From Pelomonas caseinilytica (GTDB lineage: Bacteria > Pseudomonadota > Gammaproteobacteria > Burkholderiales > Burkholderiaceae_C), in assembly GCF_021353235.1 (NCBI RefSeq), contig NZ_JAJTWT010000001.1:744001-808000 (forward strand): DNA of 64,000 nucleotides, in the 5' to 3' direction. The notes under the pieces were generated by a model, which did no database searches, was not told where the DNA came from, and was given only the letters and a program-made list of their open reading frames with translations. Shown here piece after piece: positions 7,954 through 15,244 of the stretch. Position numbers and translations under genes: made by a program. Each line of letters begins with the position of its first letter. The first letter of the stretch is position 1.

Positions 7954-8592
7954 ATGACTGCACCGTTGCCGGCACTGCACCTCCTCATCGTGGACGACCA
8001 CCCCGTCGTGCGCCTGGGCATGGCGCAGCTGCTGCGGGCGCAGCGCGAGGGCTGCGAGGTCAGCGAGGCCGACAGCCTGCCCGCCGCACTGGCGCTGCTG
8101 GCACTGCGGCCCGACGTGGCCCTGGTGGTGCTGGACGTGCACCTGCCCGGCCTGGCCCCGCTGCAGGCCCTGCGGCAGCTGCGCGCGGACTGGCCGCTGC
8201 TGCCGGTGCTGCTGATGTCGGCCGACACCGACCCGGCGCTGGCCCTGCGAGCCCTCGACGAAGGGGCCTCCGGCTGGCTGCCCAAGAGCGCCGACGTGGG
8301 CGTGCTGCTGGGGGCGCTGGAGCTGGTGCTGGCCGGCGGCTGCTACCTGCCACCCTTCCTGCTGCAGCGCGGCGCCGAGACGCCGCCGGACGAAGCCCTC
8401 ACCCAGCGCCAGGCCGAAGTGCTGGCCGAGCTGGTGAAGGGCCGCAGCAACAAGGAAATCGCGCGCGAGCTGGGCATGAGCGAACCGACGGTCAAAGGCC
8501 ATCTGGTGACCATCTTCCGCGTGCTGCGCGTGCGCAACCGCGCCGAGGCCGCGCTGGCCGGGCAGGCACGCCTGGCCTCAATGCGGTTCTGA
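7954..8592 (+). CDS. LuxR-type (NarL/FixJ) response regulator
   Basis: A two-component response regulator of 212 residues. The receiver domain has the acidic pair Asp14-Asp15 (IVDDHPVVR), phospho-acceptor Asp61 (LVVLDVHLP) and Lys111 (WLPKSAD). The C-terminal LuxR helix-turn-helix reads LTQRQAEVLAELVKGRSNKE followed by GMSEPTVKGHL. It faces the hybrid histidine kinase gene tail to tail, and the two reading frames overlap by 15 bp (8578-8592). That kinase is its most likely partner. It lies 106 bp downstream of the cohesin gene on the same strand and could be co-transcribed with it. Confidence 0.88.
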   Translation: MTAPLPALHLLIVDDHPVVRLGMAQLLRAQREGCEVSEADSLPAALALLALRPDVALVVLDVHLPGLAPLQALRQLRADWPLLPVLLMSADTDPALALRALDEGASGWLPKSADVGVLLGALELVLAGGCYLPPFLLQRGAETPPDEALTQRQAEVLAELVKGRSNKEIARELGMSEPTVKGHLVTIFRVLRVRNRAEAALAGQARLASMRF

Positions 8593-10320
8593 CTGCGGCT
8601 CGGCATGCGGTTCTGACGGCGCGCTCAGCCAGGCACGCAGCGCGGCCGGCGGCAGCGGCTTGCGCGCCGGCTGCACGCGCAGCGCCCGCAGGGTCTTGGT
8701 GCTGAGGGGCAGGGTCTCACCGCTGATGAGCAGGGCCGGCAGCGTGGCGCCGAAGGCCTCACGCAAGGCGGCGATCGCCGTCAGGCCGTCACCCTCGCCC
8801 AGGCGCCAGTCGCTGATGAGCCGCTGCGGCCTTGCCCCAGCCTCGCGCAGCCGCGCCAGCAGCGGCGCCACCTCGGCCTCGGCCCACACTTCGCAGCCCC
8901 AGGTGCGCAGCAGTGTCACGGTCGCCTCGCGCACGGCCTCGTCATCCTCCACCAGCGCCACGCAGCGTCCCTGCAGCGGCTGGCCCTGCGGCACGGTGTG
9001 CGGCTCGGTCAGCAGGCGCGGCGCGTCCTCCGGCAGGCTCACGGCGAAGCAGCTGCCGCGGCCCAGCCGGCTGCGCAGGGCCACCGGATGGTCCAGCAGC
9101 CGCGCCAGGCGCGCGACGATGGCCAGCCCCAGGCCGTGGCCGCGACGCCGGTCGCGCCCGGGGTTTGCCAGCTGCACGAACTCCTGGAAGATGCGCTCAT
9201 GGTGCTCCGGCGCGATGCCCGGGCCCGTGTCCCACACCACCACCTGCACCCGGCCGCCGCGCCGGCGCGCCGCCAGCAGCACGCCGCCCTGCGCGGTGTG
9301 CGTGAGCGCGTTGGACAACAGGTTGCGCAGCAGCCGCTCCAGCTGCTGCGCGTCGCTGCGCACCCACAGCGCCGTCGGCCGCAACCGCCACTGCAGGCCC
9401 TTGGCCTCGGCCAGCACCGCGTACTCGGTGGACAGGCGCTCGAACAGGGGCTGCAGCGGCAGCGAACGCCATTGCGGCTGCAGCGCGCCGCTGTCCAGGC
9501 GCGAGACGTCCAGCAGGCTCTCCACCAGCCCGTCCAGTGCCTGGGCCATGGCCTGAAGCTGTTCCGCCGTCTGCGCTGCGCGCCGGCCCCGCAGCTCGTG
9601 CGCCGCCTGCGCGGCCAGCAGGCCCAGCGCATGCACGGGCTGGCGCAGGTCGTGGCTGGCGGCGGCCAGGAAGCGCGTCTGCGCCTCCCGCGCCGCCTGC
9701 GTCTGCGCCAGCAAGGCCTCGCGCTCGAAGCGCAGCGCATGGCTCTCGCGCAACAGCCGCGTATGCCGCAAGGTCAGCGCCATCGCCAGGCCCGCCGCGG
9801 CCAGGGCCAGCAGCGCGTCATAGGCGCCGGCCCAGCTCCCCAGCCGCAGGAAGGACGTGACCAGCGCGACGCTCACCGGCGCGAGCAGCGTCGCGAAGGC
9901 ACGCGGCTGCGGCGCCATCACGTTGATGCTGGCCACGGAGGTGATGCAGGCCAGCATGGCCGCGTACATCTGCGTGGCCACGAGCCGGGTGTCGAAGGCC
10001 ATCACCACCGCCAGCGCCCACAGCACCCCGGTCGCCAGCGCCCCCAGCTCGGCGCGCCGCTCCCATGGGGCGGGGTCCGCATCCTCCGGCAGCCGCGCGA
10101 CCTGGTGCTTCCACCGCGCGCGCAGCGCAATCAGCGCCGCGAAAGCCGCCGCCCAGGCCAGCAGTACCGGCCAGGCCACCCGGTCCATCTGCGTGCCCAC
10201 ATGCAAGGGCACCAGCAAGCCCGCCGCCACCAGGCTCACCCCGCTCTGGGCGTAGAACAGCACCAGCATCGCACGCCGCGTGCGTTCGTCCTCGGGGTGG
10301 GGCAGCATGGCCTGCATCAT
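8578..10320 (-). CDS. Hybrid sensor histidine kinase with C-terminal receiver
   Basis: Membrane sensor kinase of about 580 residues. The N-terminal third has roughly six hydrophobic segments. A short coiled-coil leads to the HisKA phospho-acceptor (FLAAASHDLRQPVHAL), the ATPase domain (RNLLSNALTHT, DTGPGIAPEH, GHGLGLAIV) and a receiver domain (VALVEDDEAVR, ISDWRLGEGDG). This layout matches the family in which the kinase N-terminus is a plain membrane module. The start is uncertain: an in-frame ATG at 10386 overlaps the toxin stop codon (TGATG) but the 22 residues it adds look non-coding, so ATG 10320 is preferred. The 3' end contains a 13-bp direct repeat (8581-8593 and 8605-8617) encoding the SEPH repeats at the tail. 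Confidence 0.85.
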   Translation of the reverse strand: MMQAMLPHPEDERTRRAMLVLFYAQSGVSLVAAGLLVPLHVGTQMDRVAWPVLLAWAAAFAALIALRARWKHQVARLPEDADPAPWERRAELGALATGVLWALAVVMAFDTRLVATQMYAAMLACITSVASINVMAPQPRAFATLLAPVSVALVTSFLRLGSWAGAYDALLALAAAGLAMALTLRHTRLLRESHALRFEREALLAQTQAAREAQTRFLAAASHDLRQPVHALGLLAAQAAHELRGRRAAQTAEQLQAMAQALDGLVESLLDVSRLDSGALQPQWRSLPLQPLFERLSTEYAVLAEAKGLQWRLRPTALWVRSDAQQLERLLRNLLSNALTHTAQGGVLLAARRRGGRVQVVVWDTGPGIAPEHHERIFQEFVQLANPGRDRRRGHGLGLAIVARLARLLDHPVALRSRLGRGSCFAVSLPEDAPRLLTEPHTVPQGQPLQGRCVALVEDDEAVREATVTLLRTWGCEVWAEAEVAPLLARLREAGARPQRLISDWRLGEGDGLTAIAALREAFGATLPALLISGETLPLSTKTLRALRVQPARKPLPPAALRAWLSAPSEPHAEPQSEPH

Positions 10321-10385
10321 GCCCACGCTGGTGGGGTTTGGGGGCCATACGAACGGATAGGGCGGGACGGGAAAGGACCGCGCCA

Positions 10386-10679
10386 TCACCCGATGCGTGG
10401 CAGCCAGTAGCCAGGGCGCCGACGATGCGGTGCGATCGCGACCACCAGAAGCTCCGCTTCGCTCGCGCGATACACGACGCTGAAGGGAAAGCCCTTCACC
10501 AGAACGCTGCGTGTTCCCATGGGCGACGGAGCGCCACCCATGGGGCGACGCGCGGCGCGCTCAAGCGCGGCCTCGACAGCAGCCTGGAAGCGAACGCCAG
10601 TTCCCGCCCGAGCGTTTGAGTAGTACCCGACTTCGTGAAGCAACTCGACTTCTGCCTGCGGCAAGAACCGAAGCCGCAT
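10386..10679 (-). CDS. ParE/RelE-type toxin
   Basis: A 97-residue protein with the compact ParE fold signature: MRLRFLPQAEVELLHEVGYY at the start, a long helix (FQAAVEAALERAARRP) and C-terminal strands VLVKGFPFSVVYRASEAELL and VVAIAPHRRRPGYW. It starts at ATG 10679, sharing its A with the stop of the antitoxin gene (TGATG), so the two are translationally coupled. ParE toxins poison gyrase and RelE toxins cleave mRNA; sequence alone does not tell which applies here. Its stop likewise overlaps a possible start of the downstream histidine kinase. Confidence 0.82.
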   Translation of the reverse strand: MRLRFLPQAEVELLHEVGYYSNARAGTGVRFQAAVEAALERAARRPMGGAPSPMGTRSVLVKGFPFSVVYRASEAELLVVAIAPHRRRPGYWLPRIG

Positions 10680-10909
10680 CACTTCGCGATGGCGCGGGCC
10701 TTGGCGAAGACTTCTTCTGCCGACAGAGCCAGCACTTCGCCACGGTCGTATGCCGCCAGGCGGCGTTCGATCTCGGCTGCCCACGCGCCGTCCAGCTCGG
10801 TGGTGGCCGGCTCATTCAGCGATTCGAGCAACTCGTCGACGAGCCGTTCGCGCTCCTCGCGGGGAAGTTGCTTGCCTCGGAGGGCAAGCTCGGCGGCGGT
10901 GTCGGGCAT
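10679..10909 (-). CDS. Antitoxin, addiction-module component family
   Basis: A 76-residue acidic helical protein. ATG 10909 follows ATCGGAGTAG. Features typical of the putative addiction-module component family (TIGR02574-like) are the helix LPREERERLVDELLESL and the C-terminal block AWAAEIERRLAAYDRGEV with SAEEVFAKARA. It precedes the ParE-like toxin with a one-base overlap, the normal antitoxin-first order. It probably neutralises the toxin and represses the operon. The 165 bp upstream, before the galM stop, must hold the promoter; I saw no clear palindrome there. Confidence 0.8.
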   Translation of the reverse strand: MPDTAAELALRGKQLPREERERLVDELLESLNEPATTELDGAWAAEIERRLAAYDRGEVLALSAEEVFAKARAIAK

Positions 10910-11074
10910 GAGAACTACTCCGATAGTCGCGAGGAAGTCTACTCCCCGCGCCTGCTTCTCAAGGGCGTGCTGGGGCGGTTCGGCGTCCGTCGACGACTCG
11001 AAACGCCACCCCGCAACCCGCGTCAATGGCGATGCACGGACACGCCAGCGCCGCAGCCCTGGTCGTGTGGAATT

Positions 11075-12154
11075 TCAATGCCCTGCGTCCCATCCCCCGA
11101 ACCGATGCACCGTCGCCGACCTGAACACCTCGCCCGGCCGCAGCACCGTGCTCGGCCAGTCGGGCCCCACGGGGCGGTTCGGTGAATCGGGGTTGTGCTG
11201 GGTCTCCACGCAGATGCCGGCGCCGCGGGTGTAGGCCGTGCCGTCGGGGCCGGTGAGTGAGCCGTCGAGCCAGGTGCCGGCATAGAACTGCAGGGCCGGT
11301 TCGGTCGTCAGCATCTCCATCCACCGGCCCGTGGCCGGGTCGTGCAGGCGGGCGGCAAGGTGAAGGCCACCGTCCAGCGGGGCGTCGAGCAGCCAGTTGT
11401 GGTCGTAGCCCACCTCGCGGCCGATCTCGCGGCCGATCCCGCGGGCCCCGCGGAAGTCGAACGGCGTGCCGTCGACCGGCTCATGCCGCAAGGGAATGCC
11501 GGTCGCATCGGGCACCGTGTAGCGGCTGGCGGTCAGCGTCAGTCGGTGGCCGAGCGCCGGGCCGGAGGCCAGGCCGCCGAGGTTGAAGTAGGCGTGGGAG
11601 GTCAGGTTGACGACGGTGGGCCGGTCGGTGCTGGCCTCGTAGTCCACGCGCCAGCTCATGTCGGGGCCGAGGGTGTAGCGCACGGCGATGCGCAGCGTGC
11701 CGGGGAAGCCCATCTCGCCGTCCGGGCTCTCGCGCTCCAGCCGCAGGCTGACGCTGCCATCGAGCGCCACCGGCTCGGGCGTCGCGCGCCAAAGGCTGGC
11801 GCCGAAGCCTTGCGGCCCGCCATGCAGGCAGTTGGGGCCGTCGTTGGCCACGAGCCGGTGGCGCTGGCCGTCGAGCTCGAAACTGGCGCCGGCGATGCGG
11901 TTGGCATAGCGGCCGGCGATGACGCCCAGGTGGGAGCCGGCGCCGCGCAGATAGGCCGCCAGGTCGGCCAACCCCAGGACAACGCTGTCACCGGGCGCGG
12001 ACGTGCCCGGCAGCCACAGCCCGTTGACGATGCCGCCCCAATCCAGCGCCGTCAGCACGAGGCCGCGGCCGTTGTCCAGGCGGTATTCGGTGACGGGCCG
12101 CCCGTCGGGCAGGCGGCCGTAGTCGCGCGAGGCGATGGCGGCCGGCGCGCTCAA
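11075..12154 (-). CDS. galM: Aldose 1-epimerase (mutarotase)
   Basis: Interconverts alpha and beta anomers of free sugars. The 359-residue protein has the family motifs GRYANRIAGASFELDG, PNCLHGGPQGF with the catalytic histidine, TSHAYFNLGG with the second histidine, and a C-terminal ETQHNPDSPN carrying the likely catalytic acid. Start choice: no ATG or GTG fits, but a TTG at 12154 overlaps the stop of the upstream lactonase (TTGA) and follows TGCGGAGCC. That gives SAPAAIASRDYGRL as N-terminus. It is the last gene of the operon GH67-lacI-udh-lactonase-galM. In this context it probably works on xylose, arabinose or uronic acids released from xylan. Confidence 0.88.
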   Translation of the reverse strand: MSAPAAIASRDYGRLPDGRPVTEYRLDNGRGLVLTALDWGGIVNGLWLPGTSAPGDSVVLGLADLAAYLRGAGSHLGVIAGRYANRIAGASFELDGQRHRLVANDGPNCLHGGPQGFGASLWRATPEPVALDGSVSLRLERESPDGEMGFPGTLRIAVRYTLGPDMSWRVDYEASTDRPTVVNLTSHAYFNLGGLASGPALGHRLTLTASRYTVPDATGIPLRHEPVDGTPFDFRGARGIGREIGREVGYDHNWLLDAPLDGGLHLAARLHDPATGRWMEMLTTEPALQFYAGTWLDGSLTGPDGTAYTRGAGICVETQHNPDSPNRPVGPDWPSTVLRPGEVFRSATVHRFGGWDAGH

Positions 12155-13134
12155 CGGACGGCTCCGCAGGCGTTGACGTAGAGGGCGTACAGCGAATGGC
12201 TGCTGGCCATGAAGAGCCGGTTGCCCTTGGCGCCGCCGAAGCAGAGGTTGGCGCAGCGCTCGGGCAGGTGGATGTGGGCGAGCGGCCGGCCGTCGGCGGC
12301 GTAGACGCGCACGCCGTCGAGTTGTTCGGCCAGCGCGCCCGGCTGGCCGTTGCTGCCGAAACCGCACCAGACGCGGCCGGCGGTGTCCAGCGCGATGCCG
12401 TCGAAGGCACCCGGGCCTTCGGCGTCGATGAGCAGCCGCTTGTCGCCCAGGCGCGCGCCGTCGACCGCGTAGGACCAGATCAGCCGGTGCGGCTGGGCCC
12501 GGCTCTCGACGACGAGCAGGCGCCGGCCGTCGGGCGTGAAGGCCAGGCCGTTGGGGCCGGCCAGGTCGTCCAGCACGCGCTGCAGCTCGCCGGTCTGCGC
12601 GTCGATGCGGTAGACGCCGTGGGGCTGCTCCACCGGCGCGAAGGCGCCTTCCCACGGGCCGGCGATGCCGAAGTCGGGGTCGGTGAACCAGACGGAACCG
12701 TCGGGCGCACAGGTGATGTCGTTGGGCGAGTTCAGCGGCCTGCCGTCGAAACGATCGGCCAGCACGGTAATGCGGCCGTCGTGCTCGGTGCGCGTGATGC
12801 GCCGGCCCAGGTGCTCGCAGGCGAGCAGACGGCCCTGGGCGTCGCGGGCCAGGCCGTTGGCATTGCCGCTGGGCTGGCGGAACTCGCTGACCGCGCCGTT
12901 GCAGTCGTCCCAGCGCAGGATGCGGTCGTTGGGGATGTCGGACAGCAGCAGGTAGCGCCCGTCGCCGAACCACACCGGCCCTTCGGCCCATTGCAGGCCG
13001 GTGGCGAGCTGCTCGACGCAGGCCGAGAACAGCCGCAGTTCGCGGCCCTCGGGTGCGAGGATCTCGAAGGCCGCGTCGGGCAGGCGCGAGGCGGGCTGGA
13101 AGGGGATGCGCGGACCGCGCTCGAAGCCGTTCAT
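12151..13134 (-). CDS. SMP-30/gluconolactonase-type sugar lactonase
   Basis: Hydrolyses aldono- or aldarolactones. The 327-residue protein is a six-bladed propeller of the SMP-30/gluconolactonase/LRE family. Its metal ligands are visible: Glu in WAEGPVWF, Asn in NSPNDITCAPDG, Asn in AGPNGLAFTPDG and Asp in GAFDGIALDTAG. Start ATG 13134 follows AGGAG inside the end of the uronate dehydrogenase gene; a GTG six bases upstream is the alternative. Directly behind udh, its natural job would be opening the aldarolactone that Udh makes. It might also accept xylono- or arabinolactone. Confidence 0.88.
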   Translation of the reverse strand: MNGFERGPRIPFQPASRLPDAAFEILAPEGRELRLFSACVEQLATGLQWAEGPVWFGDGRYLLLSDIPNDRILRWDDCNGAVSEFRQPSGNANGLARDAQGRLLACEHLGRRITRTEHDGRITVLADRFDGRPLNSPNDITCAPDGSVWFTDPDFGIAGPWEGAFAPVEQPHGVYRIDAQTGELQRVLDDLAGPNGLAFTPDGRRLLVVESRAQPHRLIWSYAVDGARLGDKRLLIDAEGPGAFDGIALDTAGRVWCGFGSNGQPGALAEQLDGVRVYAADGRPLAHIHLPERCANLCFGGAKGNRLFMASSHSLYALYVNACGAVR

Positions 13135-13136
13135 CG

Positions 13137-13967
13137 TCACTCCTGGCCGGCGAAGGGGAAGGGGCCGAGCACGACGAAGCCGCCGCCCTGGCAGCGCACC
13201 TCCGGCCGGCTCGGGTCGACGTGGGGCTGGGCCGCCTCGACCTCGGCCCGCCAGGGCTCGGAGCTGTCCTCAGGCCGGTAGCCGACGTGGCTGGACGGCG
13301 TGTTGTCCCACCAGGTGGAGCGGTTGGCGCTCATGCCGTAGACGATGCTGTGGCCGACGACCGGCGCGCTCAACGCCGCGACGATGAGGCGCTCGAGGTC
13401 GTCGTAGCTCAGCCAGCTCGACAGCATGCGCCGGTCGGTGGGCACGGGCCAGCAGGAGCCGATGCGCAGCGACACCGTCTCCAGGCCATGGCGATCGAAG
13501 TAGAACTGCGCCAGGTCTTCGCCGAAGGCCTTCGACAGGCCGTAGAAGCCGTCGGGCCGCGGCGCGGCGCGCGGCGTCAGGGTCTCGCCCTGGCTGTAGA
13601 AGCCCGTCACGTGGTTGGAGCTGGCGAAGACGATGCGCTTCACGCCCTGGCGCCGCGCCGCCTCGTAGACGTTGTAGGCGCCCACGATGTTGGCCGGCAG
13701 CACGGTCTCGAAGGGCTTCTCGATGGACACGCCGCCGAAGTGCAGCACGGCGTCGACGCCGTCGAGCAGGGCCAGCATGGCGGCGGCGTCTTCGAGCGCC
13801 GCGGGCACCACTTCCTCGCCCTCGCCGGCCGGGTCCATGGGCGCGAGGTCGGACAGGCGCAGGGTCTCGCAATGGCGCTTCATGCGCGGGCGCAGCACGC
13901 GGCCGAGGTTGCCGGCGGCGCCGGTCAGCAGCAGGCGCTTGATGCGCGGGGCGGTGGGTGGGTTCAT
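13137..13967 (-). CDS. udh: NAD-dependent uronate dehydrogenase
   Basis: A 276-residue short-chain dehydrogenase of the extended type. The NAD-binding TGAAGNLG is at residues 15-22, active-site Ser in FASSNHV (116-117), and Tyr142-x3-Lys146 in FYGLSKAFGE. The sequence GSCWPVPTDRRMLSSWLS and GYRPEDSSEPW near the end are like known uronate dehydrogenases. The enzyme oxidises glucuronate or galacturonate to the aldarolactone. It sits between the LacI regulator and a lactonase, behind GH67 alpha-glucuronidase, so its substrate is probably the glucuronic acid cut from xylan. Whether it accepts the 4-O-methyl form is open. Confidence 0.85.
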   Translation of the reverse strand: MNPPTAPRIKRLLLTGAAGNLGRVLRPRMKRHCETLRLSDLAPMDPAGEGEEVVPAALEDAAAMLALLDGVDAVLHFGGVSIEKPFETVLPANIVGAYNVYEAARRQGVKRIVFASSNHVTGFYSQGETLTPRAAPRPDGFYGLSKAFGEDLAQFYFDRHGLETVSLRIGSCWPVPTDRRMLSSWLSYDDLERLIVAALSAPVVGHSIVYGMSANRSTWWDNTPSSHVGYRPEDSSEPWRAEVEAAQPHVDPSRPEVRCQGGGFVVLGPFPFAGQE

Positions 13968-14035
13968 GGCGGACGGTGCAGAGGTTGCGGGCAGGCGCGC
14001 CGGGCCGGCCGCCTCGGGTGCAGGGCTCGCGGCGG

Positions 14036-15148
14036 CTAGGACGGGCGGCTCAGGTCGTCCTTGGCCGCGGGGCTGCGCTTGAGCGGCGGGCGCAGGCGCG
14101 GCGCGGCGTCGGACTGGCGGCGGACGAGCTCGAAGTCCATCAGCTCGTGCTCCGGCGCCAGCGGCTCGCCGCTGCGGCGGGCGCGGATGTGGCGCACCAG
14201 CAGGTCGACGGCCGCGCCGGCCATCTCCATGATGGGCTGGCGCACCGTGGTCAGCTCGGGCCAGATGGTGGTGGCCAGGGGCGCGTCGTCGAAGCCCACG
14301 ACGGTGAGGTCGCTGGGCACGTCCAGGCCCATGCGGTGGGCGATGGCGACGGTGGCCGCGGCCATGTCGTCGTTGCTCGCGAAGATGGCGGTGGGCCGGC
14401 GCTCCTGCGACAGCAGCAACTCGGCGGCGTCCAGGCCCGAACGGTAGGTGAACATGCCCTGGGCGACGACCTCTTCCTCCTCGATGTTGAGGCCGGCATC
14501 GCTCATGGCCGCATGGAAGCCCGCCAGGCGCCGCGCGCTGCTGCTCTGGTAGGGGTCGCCGATGATGAAGCCCAGGCGGTGGTGGCCGAGGTTGAGCAGG
14601 TGGCGCGTCATGTCGTAGGCGGCCTGGTAGTCGTCGATGCCGACGGCGCAGACGTCCTCGGGCGGCTGGCCCGCGGAGACGACGACGACCGGCGTGTCGG
14701 TCTCGGCCACGAGCTTGAGCAGGGGCTGGGAATCGCAGAAGGGCGGCGGCAGGATGAGGCCGTCGATGCCGTTGGCGATCATTTCGGCCACGGGCTTTTC
14801 CTCGCCCTCGCGGGCCGCCTCGCCACGCTGCACGATGAGCTGCACGTGGCGCAGGCTGGCCTTGTTGAGCAGGCCGATGAGGAATTCGTTGAGGTAGCCG
14901 GCCGTCGGGTCGATGTAGAGCATGCCGATGCGGATGGGCTCGGAGCCGGCCAGGCGGCGTGCCGCCTGGTTGGGCATGTAGTTGAGCTGCGCGATGGCGG
15001 CCTGCACCTTCTCGCGCGTGCCCGGCCTCACGTTCTGCTCGCCGTTGACGACGCGCGAGACCGTCATCGGCGACACCCCCGCCAGGCTGGCCACGTCGGC
15101 GATGGTGGCCACCTTGGTGCTACGCCCCTGGCGCACGTTTGGCTTCAA
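14036..15148 (-). CDS. LacI-family transcriptional regulator of the xylan genes
   Basis: A 370-residue repressor. Residues 13-40 form the LacI helix-turn-helix (ATIADVASLAGVSPMTVSRV, then NG), followed by the hinge helix NYMPNQAARRLAG. The rest is a periplasmic-binding-protein-like effector domain (IRIGMLYIDPTAGYLNEF, VVVVSAGQPP, IFASNDDMAAATV, LTVVGFDDAPLA). It lies inside the GH67-udh-lactonase-galM operon, so the operon operator at 17444 would also control it. TAGCGCTA-centred palindromes in front of GH67, both GH43 genes and the TonB receptor are its likely targets. The inducer is probably xylose, a xylo-oligosaccharide or a uronic acid. Confidence 0.9.
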   Translation of the reverse strand: MKPNVRQGRSTKVATIADVASLAGVSPMTVSRVVNGEQNVRPGTREKVQAAIAQLNYMPNQAARRLAGSEPIRIGMLYIDPTAGYLNEFLIGLLNKASLRHVQLIVQRGEAAREGEEKPVAEMIANGIDGLILPPPFCDSQPLLKLVAETDTPVVVVSAGQPPEDVCAVGIDDYQAAYDMTRHLLNLGHHRLGFIIGDPYQSSSARRLAGFHAAMSDAGLNIEEEEVVAQGMFTYRSGLDAAELLLSQERRPTAIFASNDDMAAATVAIAHRMGLDVPSDLTVVGFDDAPLATTIWPELTTVRQPIMEMAGAAVDLLVRHIRARRSGEPLAPEHELMDFELVRRQSDAAPRLRPPLKRSPAAKDDLSRPS

Positions 15149-15244
15149 TCTGCACCTCGAGAGTTCATTGTTCTTTGGGGCCGGGCCGCGGCGCGGCGGA
15201 AGCTGCGATTTTGTCTCAATGGCATGGGACGGCGGCCCGACCTG

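Noticed and set aside
10321-10386. N-terminal extension of the hybrid kinase to ATG 10386
   Set aside because: The added residues are Pro-rich without a hydrophobic or conserved pattern and no ribosome-binding site precedes that ATG, though translational coupling remains possible.
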